Assembly: GCA_020634115.1 (NCBI GenBank)
Contig: JACKCH010000015.1
Span: 62,001-126,000, forward strand
Source: Anaerolineaceae bacterium
GTDB lineage: Bacteria; Chloroflexota; Anaerolineae; Aggregatilineales; Phototrophicaceae
Direction of reading: 5' to 3'
DNA: 64,000 nucleotides
Position numbers and translations under genes: made by a program. The notes under the pieces were generated by a model, which did no database searches, was not told the DNA's origin, and saw only the letters and a program-made list of their open reading frames with translations. Numbering within the stretch: the first letter of the stretch is position 1; each line of letters starts with the position of its first letter. Below are positions 1 to 8,142 of this stretch, piece after piece.

Positions 1-2
1 TG

Positions 3-287
3 ACTTGGTGTGGCGGGGAACGCCTGTATTTGCATAACGGCGCTGCGACCTTTGCGGGCTATACGACAGCCGGTTTTGGCCGGATGGTCTTTGACAGCGT
101 CGCGGCAACCAGCGCCGACTTTGATAGGGACGGTTTAACCGATCTGTATGTCGTCAATCGCGGACTGCCCGACGCATTGTTTATAAATTGTCGTGATGTC
201 TGTGCGGATTCTGTATCGCCTAGACATCTGCTCATTGCTCTGTATTTCGTGATTGATTGTGGGATGACATTCACATCCTTACCCTAA
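3..287 (+). pseudogene. 3' fragment of an FG-GAP/VCBS-repeat protein
   Basis: The frame is open from the left edge of the window. It contains one recognisable FG-GAP (integrin-like calcium-binding) repeat: D-x-D-R-D-G-L-T-D-L-Y-V-V-N followed by a P-D-x-L-F-I-N segment, typical of secreted beta-propeller or ASPIC/UnbV proteins. After the I-N the remaining 35 or so residues look nothing like the family and are Cys- and His-rich, so the reading frame has probably run out of the original gene by frameshift or fusion. No start codon or signal peptide is visible because the 5' part lies outside. It may be the disrupted tail of a longer gene rather than a functional one. Confidence 0.45.
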
Positions 288-320
288 CCGCTAGTGAGTT
301 TCTGGAAGGCAATTTCTATT

Positions 321-1493
321 ATGGCAACCTATAAACCGCTTGCCGAAGTACGCAAAGAATTGAAGATCAAATGGTATCGTACCAAGATTGATCGCCAGGT
401 GATGAAGGAACTGTCCGAACGGAGTGATGCCCAAGGATTGTTTCAAGCAGGCGGGCATTTCGCACTCTTTCTGCTGACCGGTGGCTTGACTTTCTATTTC
501 TGGTCGATACAGCTTTGGATTCCGATGTTGATTACCCTGTGGTGTCATGGGACAGTCGCCAGTTTCTTTATTGGGATCGCGCCCCATGAACTCAGTCATG
601 GCACAGTTTTTCAAACGAAGTGGCTGAACAAAGCCTTCTTATATCTGTTTAGCACGCTGGGCTGGTGGGATCACTTTGACTATGCCAGCAGCCACACCTA
701 TCACCACCGCTACACCCTGCATCCAGAAGGGGATCGGGAAAATTTACTCCCGCTTGAACCGAGTCTGGCCGAGCCATTTGTCTTGCAATTGTTGACCATT
801 AATTTGTTGACACAAGCCGGACGGACTTTTGGTAAAGGCGGCTTGCTTTCGACAATTTATCTGACTGTTCTTGGAGCGTTCGGGCGCGTTGGCGATACCA
901 ATATTAACAGGAACGAATGGGTTCAGACACTGCATGAGGATCAACCCGAAGAGTATCGCAAATCGATCTGGTGGTCACGCTACCTGCTCCTCTTTCATGG
1001 TGGGGTGACTGTGATTTCGCTACTAACCGGTTATTGGATCTTCATTTTCATCATTCCGGTTGCCCCATACATTGCCAACCTGTTGTCCTATCTGGTGGGT
1101 TTGCCGCAGCACTGCGGACTCCGGGAAAATACGCCGGACTTCCGCAAGAGCGTGCGCTCCATGAAGCTGAATCCGTTGTTTGAATTTCTGTACTGGCGTA
1201 TGAACTGGCATCTGGAACATCATATGTATGTGGGTGTGCCGTGCTATAACCTCAAGGCGCTCTATAAAGAAATTGCCTGGGATATGCCCGAACCGCGAAC
1301 GCTGATTGGCGCCTGGAAAGAAATGCGTGACGCCTGGCACAAGCAAAAAAGCGACCCCAGCTATGCCATTGATACCCCACTGCCGCCGAGCGCAACGCCT
1401 GAGTACAAGGGAGGGGCAGTGCCCACCTCCACCGGTGAAGAGCATGATGAGGCCATGTCGCTGGACAGTCTGTCGCCGGAGGGGCTGAGCTGA
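321..1493 (+). CDS. fatty acid desaturase-family membrane di-iron protein
   Basis: This is a 390-residue integral membrane enzyme of the fatty acid desaturase superfamily, which uses O2 and a histidine-coordinated di-iron centre to desaturate or hydroxylate acyl chains. All three histidine boxes are present: H89-x3-H93, H125-x2-H128-H129 and H297-x2-H300-H301, plus a Q-H-C-G at about 263-266. Hydrophobic segments lie near 45-110 and 225-262. The ATG at 321 has a GGAAGG ribosome site 11 bases upstream and is preferred over an in-frame GTG at 294. The C-terminal 40 residues are a polar tail without family similarity. The exact substrate cannot be read, and a carotenoid or alkane hydroxylase relative is possible. 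It stands alone between a broken gene and repeat DNA. Confidence 0.85.
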   Translation: MATYKPLAEVRKELKIKWYRTKIDRQVMKELSERSDAQGLFQAGGHFALFLLTGGLTFYFWSIQLWIPMLITLWCHGTVASFFIGIAPHELSHGTVFQTKWLNKAFLYLFSTLGWWDHFDYASSHTYHHRYTLHPEGDRENLLPLEPSLAEPFVLQLLTINLLTQAGRTFGKGGLLSTIYLTVLGAFGRVGDTNINRNEWVQTLHEDQPEEYRKSIWWSRYLLLFHGGVTVISLLTGYWIFIFIIPVAPYIANLLSYLVGLPQHCGLRENTPDFRKSVRSMKLNPLFEFLYWRMNWHLEHHMYVGVPCYNLKALYKEIAWDMPEPRTLIGAWKEMRDAWHKQKSDPSYAIDTPLPPSATPEYKGGAVPTSTGEEHDEAMSLDSLSPEGLS

Positions 1494-1546
1494 TTCATTC
1501 TTAGAAGTTACGCAGTTAAGCGGTGGGTAGAGACACGATAACGCAG

Positions 1547-1652
1547 TTTCACAATTAAATACGGAGAAAAATCGGGCGACCACGCCGGGTCGCCCCTACA
1601 GAATCTCCCGGAAATGAGGGATATGTAGGGGCGCAATATATTGCGCCCGCGC
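1547..1652 (+). repeat. double-hairpin intergenic repeat, family B copy 1
   Basis: It begins TTTCACAATT, carries a first palindrome (GGGCGACC..GGGTCGCCC) and a second one, TGTAGGGGCGC-AATATATT-GCGCCC. The same arrangement recurs at 2683-2783 (same strand) and 60334-60440 (opposite strand). The length and the two fixed hairpins suggest a non-autonomous mobile or REP-like element. It fills most of the gap between the desaturase and the PanB-like gene. Confidence 0.8.
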
Positions 1653-1740
1653 GTAGGGATATTTTTTCCTGCTCAGGAAGCTATCCCTGTCGTCGTGATA
1701 GATTTTCAGAAATAGTGATATGGACTGAGAGGGCTGATTC

Positions 1741-2535
1741 ATGAAAAGAATGACTGTCAAAGACCTGCACGAAATCAAGAAACAACGCTCATTGATTCAG
1801 CTATACGCCGATACCCCGGAGCAAGCAGCCGCCTGTGAAGCAGCGGGTATCGAGATGGTCATGACATCTGAGGGCAACGATGTGGCCGCGTTCCGTAAAG
1901 CCGCGCCCAATGTCTTTTTATCCTATGGCCTGCCCTATCGTACACACTCCAACATTTCGGACTTCATGCGGGAAGCCTATGATGTCATCAATGCAGGCGC
2001 AGACGCAGTCTATAGCCCACAAGGGTTTTCCTATGTAAAAGCACTCGCCGATGAATTTATCCCTGTATGGGGACACGTTGGTTTTGTTCCGCACAGAAAA
2101 ACGTGGTACGGCGGATTCAGGGCACAGGCGAAAACCGGCATAGATGCGCTGAAGATATACGAACTGGCGATGCGCTATCAGGATGCGGGCGCAGTGGGTA
2201 TCGAAGTCGAAATCATCCCGGCGAAAATTGCGGCGGAACTTACCAAACGCCTCGATATTCTGACGATGGGCATGGGCGCTGGGACTGGCTGCGACGGACA
2301 ATACCTGTTTGCCACCGACATTCTGGGCACTAATACAGGGCATATCCCGCGCCATGCGAAGGTGTATCGTGACCATAAGAGCGAATATGAGCGTTTGTAC
2401 CAGGATTCGATTGTGGCCTTCAAAGAATTCAGAGCCGATGTAGAATCCGGCGCATACCCGGAAGATGGTCACATGTTGAACATCAAAGATGACGAGTTCC
2501 AGATATTTATGGATGGGTTGTCAGATAAAGGCTAG
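1741..2535 (+). CDS. PanB-like (ketopantoate hydroxymethyltransferase / PEP mutase superfamily) protein
   Basis: This 264-residue TIM-barrel protein matches PanB in its second half: G-H-V-G at 111-114, the G-G-F-R segment after it, a V-E-I-I-P at 156-160 and G-x-G-A-G-x-x-C-D-G-Q at 177-187. The first half lacks the PanB signature around the metal-binding aspartates (the M-x-x-G-D-S-x-G and D-M-P-F regions are not recognisable), so it is unlikely to be the housekeeping pantothenate enzyme. It may act on another 2-oxo acid or phosphonate-type substrate in the aldol/lyase superfamily. A good ribosome site (GAGAGG) precedes the ATG. Downstream lies a family B repeat and then a sugar-acid-type oxidoreductase. 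The function is inferred only to superfamily level. Confidence 0.7.
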   Translation: MKRMTVKDLHEIKKQRSLIQLYADTPEQAAACEAAGIEMVMTSEGNDVAAFRKAAPNVFLSYGLPYRTHSNISDFMREAYDVINAGADAVYSPQGFSYVKALADEFIPVWGHVGFVPHRKTWYGGFRAQAKTGIDALKIYELAMRYQDAGAVGIEVEIIPAKIAAELTKRLDILTMGMGAGTGCDGQYLFATDILGTNTGHIPRHAKVYRDHKSEYERLYQDSIVAFKEFRADVESGAYPEDGHMLNIKDDEFQIFMDGLSDKG

Positions 2536-2682
2536 GCACACAGCATACGATACGCTTTATGTGAAACAAGATCATGGCGCTCTTCTGGCTGCTGGCCCCT
2601 AGCGGGTTAGCATCTTAGCGGTAGCCAACCAGCTATTGGGCGATTGAACGATCTTTTCCCCATAGCGGAGAGCTGAAAGCTG

Positions 2683-2783
2683 TTTCACAATTCAAAACGG
2701 AGGAAAACCAGGCGACCCCACCGGGTCGCCCCTACGGAATCACCCGAATATAGGGTATCTGTAGGGGTGCAATACATTGCGCC
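2683..2783 (+). repeat. double-hairpin intergenic repeat, family B copy 2
   Basis: Direct copy of the element at 1547-1652. It has the same TTTCACAATT start, a palindrome around GGCGACCC..GGGTCGCC, and then TGTAGGGGTGCAATACATTGC with two compensatory-looking changes relative to copy 1. It occupies much of the 298-base gap between the PanB-like gene and the oxidoreductase. The remaining gap DNA holds one copy of a 16-base word, GATACGCTTTATGTGA (2549-2564), repeated exactly at 5350-5365. Confidence 0.75.
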
Positions 2784-2833
2784 GGTGAATGGCTATTTTG
2801 CGATAGTTCATCGAACAGATCAGGAAATGAAAG

Positions 2834-3841
2834 ATGACCACACCAAAACCATTACGTTTCGGAGTTATCGGGGCAGGAGCAATCGGCTCACTTCATGCAA
2901 GAAACATCGCCACCCGTGTAGCGGGTGCATCGTTATCGGCGGTGATGGATATTAATCTTGAGGCTGCCGAAAAATCCTTATATGGAAATGCCTACGCCAC
3001 TACCGATCTGGATAAAATGCTAGGCGACCCAGATATTGATGCCGTCCTGATTGCCTCGCTCACATCTTTGCATAGTGAGCATATTCAGAAGTCGGTAGCC
3101 GCCGGGAAAGCGATCTTCTGTGAAAAGCCGGTGGCGATTGACCTGGAAGAAACCCGCCGGGTGATGAAACAGGTGGATGATGCCGGTTTGCCCTTCCAGA
3201 TTGGCTTCCAGCGGCGCTTTGACCCCGGCTATGCCGCTATCGCCAAGGCGATCAGCAGCGGTGAAATGGGAAAACTGGAAATGTTTCGCAGTCAATCCAG
3301 CGACCCCAAACCCGCACCGGAACATTATATCGCCACATCAGGCGGTATCTATATTGACAGCGTGATCCATGACATTGACGTGGCGCGGTTTGTTGCGGGT
3401 GAAGTAAAACGGGTGACTGCCCTCGGCGCCAACCCGGTTGACCCGGTTTATGAAAAACACGGCGACATCGCGGTCAGCATCCTGACGCTCGAATTTGAGA
3501 GTGGCGCGATTGGTGTTATCCAGAATCACCGCCGCACGCCGCATGGCTATGATCTCCGATTGGAAGTACACTGCGAAAAAGGTAAGCTGGTCACTGAGGA
3601 TGAGCGCCAGACCAAACTGTGGCGTTACGATCAAGGTGGTATTCACGGGGACTATTTCTACTACTTCATGCAGCGTTTTGAAGATGCGTACCGCAAGGAA
3701 GTACAAGCCTTTGTGGATGCAGTACATGCTAAGGAACCCATCGCACCCGGCACGCGCGATGCCATTGAGTCGCTGCGCGTGGCAGTGGCGGCGACCAAGA
3801 GCCTGAAGGAACATCGCCCGGTTGCCATCGCTGAGGTGTAG
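2834..3841 (+). CDS. Gfo/Idh/MocA oxidoreductase, inositol 2-dehydrogenase-like
   Basis: This 335-residue NAD(P)-dependent oxidoreductase has a Rossmann glycine motif G13-x-G15-x-x-G18, the family E97-K98-P99 nicotinamide-contacting motif, and D175-x3-H179-D180, which corresponds to the catalytic Asp/His of myo-inositol 2-dehydrogenase (IolG). Overall spacing and length fit IolG-type enzymes that oxidise a cyclitol or sugar to the 2-keto form. It is 9-15 kb away from the inositol-like locus in this window, so it may serve a different polyol. The ribosome site is a modest GGAAATGAAAG before the ATG. Substrate specificity within this large family cannot be assigned from sequence alone. Confidence 0.8.
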   Translation: MTTPKPLRFGVIGAGAIGSLHARNIATRVAGASLSAVMDINLEAAEKSLYGNAYATTDLDKMLGDPDIDAVLIASLTSLHSEHIQKSVAAGKAIFCEKPVAIDLEETRRVMKQVDDAGLPFQIGFQRRFDPGYAAIAKAISSGEMGKLEMFRSQSSDPKPAPEHYIATSGGIYIDSVIHDIDVARFVAGEVKRVTALGANPVDPVYEKHGDIAVSILTLEFESGAIGVIQNHRRTPHGYDLRLEVHCEKGKLVTEDERQTKLWRYDQGGIHGDYFYYFMQRFEDAYRKEVQAFVDAVHAKEPIAPGTRDAIESLRVAVAATKSLKEHRPVAIAEV

Positions 3842-3845
3842 TGCC

Positions 3846-3960
3846 AGAGCGATTGCATCAAAACGGGAATTTCATGGGGGGTGCTGTGGGTCTTTGCACC
3901 CCTCCTTCGCCCGCCGGGGAGGGCGACACTTTTACAGAACCCCGTGGTATCATCCGGCCT
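3846..3960 (+). repeat. left part of family A MITE-like repeat
   Basis: It starts AGAGCGATTGCATCAAAA-CGGGAATTTC, closely matching the left end of the complete element at 23978-24169 (AGGGCGATTGCATCAAAA-TAGAAATTCC). It contains a hairpin-rich GC core, but no clear right end with the inverted TGATGCGATTGCCCT motif was found before the next gene. It is therefore read as a truncated copy. It fills about half of the 301-base gap before the PhyH gene. Confidence 0.6.
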
Positions 3961-4093
3961 GGGGCCAAAATCTGGATTGTGGTTTTAAGCCTATGACGAC
4001 CATTGGGGAATACCGGCATTTTACTGGGTTAGCTGCTGGCTGCCCCGTTATCAGGCCAGACAACTGATGACTCACCGCCCTTGCTGAAGAAAC

Positions 4094-4121
4094 TTGATCG
4101 GTATCATGTAAAGCGTATAGT
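4094..4121 (+). promoter_or_regulatory. putative sigma70-type promoter for the PhyH gene
   Basis: TTGATC at 4094-4099 and TATAGT at 4116-4121 are separated by 16 bases and end 21 bases before the start codon, with an AGGAG ribosome site between. The spacer contains ATCATGTAAAGCGTAT, an inverted near-copy of the word GATACGCTTTATGTGA found at 2549 and 5350. The assignment rests on motif match only. Confidence 0.45.
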
Positions 4122-4142
4122 AGAATTTTCAGGAGTCCCGCT

Positions 4143-5318
4143 ATGGCACAACCCACAAGAAATCACTTCATGCCCGCGTATTTTTCCGAAGCCGACATCA
4201 ATATAGATGATTTCAAAGTTTTGTGTTCACAACAGACGGATTTGGCCGATTATCCCAATGCCCAGTCTGTGGCGCAGAATATCCTGATCTATGATGGTCA
4301 GGCCTTTCGCACTCAACTCGCGCAGAAAGAGACCGCCTCTGCCCTGAAACGCGAACTCGCTAGGGCGCTTAAAGATGGCCCCGGCGTGCTGGTGATTAAA
4401 GCCGCCTATGAGGATTTGTCGGTCATTGACCGAACAACGGTCTTGTTCCGCGAAATCGTGGAAGCAGAGAAGGCCGGTTCAGGTGGCAAAGGCGACCACT
4501 TCGGCGCTAATGAACGCATCTGGAATTCCATTCAGAAAGCGTGCGTCAAAGACCCGGATTTATTCATTGACTATTACAGTAATCCCATTATGGCGACGGC
4601 CTGCGAAGCCTGGCTTGGCCCGTATTACCGCATCACAGCGCAAATGAACAATGTGAAACCCGGCAATAAGGCGCAGTCCGTGCATCGGGACTACCATCTC
4701 GGTTTCCAGTCCTCTGCGACAACCGCGCGTTTCCCGGCTCATGCCCAGGTGATGTCGCAGTACCTGACGTTGCAGGGCGCGATTGCCCATGTGGATATGC
4801 CGCTCGCAATGGGGCCGACGGTCTTGTTACCCTATTCGCAGCAGTTTGAGGCGGGCTACCTGGCGTACTCACGCCCGGAATTCATCGCCTATTTCAACGA
4901 ACACTGCTCACAACTGCCGCTGGAAAAAGGCGATATGGTCTTTTTCAGCCCGGCACTGTTTCATGGCGCGGGTGAGAACGTGACTCAGGTAGACCGCCTG
5001 GCTAATCTGATCCAGATTTCATCGGCATTGGGGCGCACGATGGAAACCCTCAATAACCATACGATGATTGCGGCGGTGTATCCAGCGTTGCTGGCGCGGG
5101 TCAAGCAGGGGGCTGCGGATGATACGGTCATCGAAAATACGATTGCTGCTGTGGCTGATGGCTACTCCTTCCCGACCAATCTCGATTTAGACCCGCCGAT
5201 TGGGGGCAATGCGCCGGAAACGCAGCAGGATATGATGCGCCGCGCGGTTGCTGAACAGTGGTCATTAGCGCAATTACAGGCATCACTCGAAAAATATGCG
5301 GAACGGCGCCAAGCGTAA
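4143..5318 (+). CDS. phytanoyl-CoA dioxygenase (PhyH) family protein
   Basis: This 391-residue protein of the Fe(II)/2-oxoglutarate-dependent PhyH family has a metal-binding H181-x-D183, a distal H274 and an R285 that would hold 2-oxoglutarate, in a C-terminal double-stranded beta-helix of about residues 165-300. The start is fixed by AGGAG eight bases upstream. Such enzymes hydroxylate lipids, betaines, phosphonates or small amines using O2. Its neighbours are a DUF1638 protein and a corrinoid-activating ferredoxin, so a role in preparing a methylated or branched small substrate is possible, but that is inference. The about 60 residues after 300 are less conserved. Confidence 0.85.
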   Translation: MAQPTRNHFMPAYFSEADINIDDFKVLCSQQTDLADYPNAQSVAQNILIYDGQAFRTQLAQKETASALKRELARALKDGPGVLVIKAAYEDLSVIDRTTVLFREIVEAEKAGSGGKGDHFGANERIWNSIQKACVKDPDLFIDYYSNPIMATACEAWLGPYYRITAQMNNVKPGNKAQSVHRDYHLGFQSSATTARFPAHAQVMSQYLTLQGAIAHVDMPLAMGPTVLLPYSQQFEAGYLAYSRPEFIAYFNEHCSQLPLEKGDMVFFSPALFHGAGENVTQVDRLANLIQISSALGRTMETLNNHTMIAAVYPALLARVKQGAADDTVIENTIAAVADGYSFPTNLDLDPPIGGNAPETQQDMMRRAVAEQWSLAQLQASLEKYAERRQA

Positions 5319-5406
5319 GGTTATGGGGGGCAACCCTATCAAATAGCAGGATACGCTTTATGTGATATGAATCAGGATTGAGTCCCCTTGACAAAGGGGG
5401 TCGAGA

Positions 5407-5483
5407 CGTCAGTTTTCAGTCATCAGTGGTCAGAAAAAGAAAATGCCCACTGCAAAACTGAAAGCTGACAACTGAAAACCAGC
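5407..5483 (+). repeat. family C repeat (CAGTTTTCAG ends), copy 1
   Basis: The element CGTCAGTTTTCAGTCATCAG..ACTGAAAACCAGC has inverted ends (CAGTTTTCAG / CTGAAAACC) and is nearly identical to 45442-45519. Both copies sit directly upstream of minor gaps before genes or operons, which suggests a short mobile or REP-like element. It separates the PhyH gene from the DUF1638 gene. Confidence 0.75.
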
Positions 5484-5502
5484 TTGTATGGGAGCATACA
5501 TC

Positions 5503-6123
5503 ATGAAAACAGCCCTGATTGCCTGTGGCGCGATAGGCCGGGAACTCCTCGCAATTGTCAAAAAACATGATTGGGACGCGGATGTGGTTGGTATCAGTGC
5601 GCGGCATCACGTTTCGCCACACCGCATCGCGCCGGAAGTGGAAAGCCGAATGCCCAAACTGAAGGAAAAGTATGAGCGGATCATCCTGGTGATGGGGGAC
5701 TGTGGCACGTATGGCGCACTCAACCAACTGGCGGAGCGGCACCATATCCCGATTTTAGCCGGGGCGCACTGTTATGAACTCTACTCCGGGGAGCGTTACC
5801 AGCAGTGGGCGACGGAGGACGCGGGAACGTATTTCCTGACGGATTTCCTGGTGCGCACCTTTGACGCGACGGTGGCGAAAAGCATGGGCTTAGACCGCTA
5901 TCCCGAACTCAAGGATGTTTACTTTGCGAACTATCACCGGTTGATTTACCTGGTGCAGTCACCGGATGAAGCCCTGATGGAAAAAGCCCGGAAAATCGCC
6001 GAGTTCCTCGAACTCCCTTTACAGATTGAAGTCACCGGCTCTGAATTGCTCGAAGCGCAGTTGGTCGAACTCATGACCGACAATACGCCGGTCATAGCGG
6101 AAAATCAGAATCATTACACTTAA
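5503..6123 (+). CDS. DUF1638 domain protein
   Basis: This 206-residue protein fits the DUF1638 family, an uncharacterised alpha/beta protein that often accompanies corrinoid-dependent methyltransferases and RACo activators. Visible conserved features are C8 in A-C-G-A-I-G, a His cluster H35-H36 and H40, C67 in M-G-D-C-G-T-Y-G-A-L and C90 in G-A-H-C-Y-E. These Cys and His residues could bind a metal or cluster. The ATG at 5503 has GGGAGC upstream at good spacing and is preferred over an in-frame ATG at 5488. The RACo-like gene follows 22 bases downstream, so the two are probably cotranscribed. No biochemical role is established. Confidence 0.75.
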   Translation: MKTALIACGAIGRELLAIVKKHDWDADVVGISARHHVSPHRIAPEVESRMPKLKEKYERIILVMGDCGTYGALNQLAERHHIPILAGAHCYELYSGERYQQWATEDAGTYFLTDFLVRTFDATVAKSMGLDRYPELKDVYFANYHRLIYLVQSPDEALMEKARKIAEFLELPLQIEVTGSELLEAQLVELMTDNTPVIAENQNHYT

Positions 6124-6145
6124 ACACAGGCCATAGAAAACCCCA

Positions 6146-8122
6146 ATGAACGATGAACACCAGCACCACGTTATCCTGATGCCGTCCGGTCTACGCGGGC
6201 ATGTTCCCGCTGGGACGCCCCTCATGGAGGCGGCGCGGGGGTTGGGCGTGGAGCTTGAAACGATCTGTAACGGGCAGGGGACATGCCACAAGTGCCGTGT
6301 TCACATTGAGTCCGGCGATTTCCCCAAACACGGCATCACCTCCAGCCCAGCGCACCTTTCCCCACCCTCCGAACGAGAACAGCAGATGTTCCGACAGATG
6401 GACGATGACTCCTATCGTTTAGCCTGTCAGGCGACAGTCGAGGGCGATGTGCTGGTCTTCGTGCCGGAAAACAGCCTGGCCCGCAAGCAGATTATCCGCA
6501 AGTCGGCCAATACCCGGCGGCGCATCACCGTGCAACCATCGGTGCGCCCGCTGCTGACAACCGTTGAACCGGCAACGCTGGACTCGCATCCCGGTGACTG
6601 GGAGCGCCTGGAAGCGGCCTTAGCCGAACAGCACCACCTGACCGGACTGCGGTTGGAACTGCCCGCGCTGCGCCAGTTGCAGGCCGCGTTGCGGGCGGGA
6701 AAGTGGCAGGTGACGGTGATTCTGCGCGATAACCGGGATATTCTGGCGGTACGCCCCGGACTGGCGGAAGCGGTCTACGGACTGGCAGTGGACATCGGCA
6801 CGACGACAGTGGTCGCGCATCTGTGTGACCTGTGCAGCGGGGAAGTGGTCGCTACCGAAGCGGCTATGAATCCCCAGGTGACTTATGGCGAAGATGTCAT
6901 GAGTCGCATTTCGTATGTCATGATGCGTGAGGACGGCCTGGATACGCTGCACGGTACAATCATCAATACGCTGAACACGCTGGCCGAAAATGCCGCGCAG
7001 TCCGCCGGGATTCAGACCGACGAGATTTATGATATGGTCGTAGTGGGCAATACCACCATGTCGCACCTCTTCCTGGGGGTGTCGCCGCTGGAAATCGGGC
7101 GGGCGCCGTTCGCGCTGGCGGAGCGGGACGCGGTGGATGTCTGCGCCCGTGACTTGAAGCTGGCGCTCAATCCGGCGGCGGCGGTGCATGTGCTGCCTGC
7201 GTTGGGCGGGTATGTCGGCGCGGATACGGTGGCGGCGCTGCTAGCGGAAACGCCTTACGATAAAGAAGTGGTTTCGTTGGTGGTGGATGTCGGCACGAAC
7301 GCCGAAATCGTCCTGGGCAACCGCCACTGGATGCTGGCGGCATCGAGTCCCACCGGCCCGGCCTTCGAGGGGGCGCAGATCACACACGGGATGCGGGCGG
7401 CGCCGGGGGCGATTGAACAGGTGCGGGTTGACCGGCAGACCGGCGAACCGCGTTTCCGCGTGATCGGCGTCGAGTCGTGGTCGGATGCCTGGGAGACTCC
7501 CCCGGAGGTGCTGCCGGTGGGTATCTGCGGGTCGGGTATCATTGACGCCATCGCCGAACTCTACCTGGCGGGAGTCCTGCTGCCGGACGGCCACTTCAAT
7601 CCCGATTCCACCAGCAGTCAGTTGCAGTGGCGCAATGGCCGGGGCGTGTATGTCCTGGCGGAGGCGGAACAGACGGCCACCGGGCAGCCGATTGTGATTA
7701 CGCAGAAGGACGTGCGCAACATCCAACTGGCGAAGGGGGCGCTCTACGCCGGAGCCAAACTGCTGATGCTGCGGGCGGGCGTGGATCATGTTGACCGGAT
7801 TATGCTGGCGGGCGCGTTTGGCAGCCACATTGACACCGAACGTGCGATGATTCTGGGGCTGATCCCGGACTGTGACCTGAAGCGGGTGTATGCCGTGGGC
7901 AATGCCGCCGGGGATGGCGCCCGTATCGCCCTGCTGAATGAAGAGAAACGCCAGGAAACGAAGCGCATTGTCGCGCATGTCCGGCATATTGAACTCTCGG
8001 CGGACATGGCGTTTCAGGAAGCGTTTGTAGATGCGCTGGCGCTGCCCCACGCCACCGACACTTTCCCGCACCTCGCGCACATCCTGCCTGCGCCGCTGGA
8101 AGAGGCCAAACCGGAGGGCTGA
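6146..8122 (+). CDS. RACo-type reductive activator of corrinoid proteins (2Fe-2S ferredoxin + ASKHA ATPase)
   Basis: This 658-residue protein joins an N-terminal plant-type [2Fe-2S] domain (C41, C47, C50 and C94) to a middle linker and a C-terminal ASKHA ATPase of the DUF4445 type. The phosphate loop V215-D-I-G-T-T-T221 is clear and G-N-T-T-M-S-H-L-F-L-G follows at about 300. RACo proteins use ATP to reduce inactive Co(II) in corrinoid methyl-transfer proteins. No corrinoid protein or MttB-type methyltransferase lies in the window, so its partner is elsewhere or left of position 1. Its 3' end, including the stop codon and flanking DNA, is duplicated at 19835-19992. Confidence 0.88.
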   Translation: MNDEHQHHVILMPSGLRGHVPAGTPLMEAARGLGVELETICNGQGTCHKCRVHIESGDFPKHGITSSPAHLSPPSEREQQMFRQMDDDSYRLACQATVEGDVLVFVPENSLARKQIIRKSANTRRRITVQPSVRPLLTTVEPATLDSHPGDWERLEAALAEQHHLTGLRLELPALRQLQAALRAGKWQVTVILRDNRDILAVRPGLAEAVYGLAVDIGTTTVVAHLCDLCSGEVVATEAAMNPQVTYGEDVMSRISYVMMREDGLDTLHGTIINTLNTLAENAAQSAGIQTDEIYDMVVVGNTTMSHLFLGVSPLEIGRAPFALAERDAVDVCARDLKLALNPAAAVHVLPALGGYVGADTVAALLAETPYDKEVVSLVVDVGTNAEIVLGNRHWMLAASSPTGPAFEGAQITHGMRAAPGAIEQVRVDRQTGEPRFRVIGVESWSDAWETPPEVLPVGICGSGIIDAIAELYLAGVLLPDGHFNPDSTSSQLQWRNGRGVYVLAEAEQTATGQPIVITQKDVRNIQLAKGALYAGAKLLMLRAGVDHVDRIMLAGAFGSHIDTERAMILGLIPDCDLKRVYAVGNAAGDGARIALLNEEKRQETKRIVAHVRHIELSADMAFQEAFVDALALPHATDTFPHLAHILPAPLEEAKPEG

Positions 8123-8142
8123 CCCATCGGACATGCCCTCAC

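Noticed and set aside
1741..2535. Housekeeping pantothenate synthesis PanB
   Set aside because: The N-terminal PanB signatures are missing and no panC or panD lies nearby; only the second half matches.
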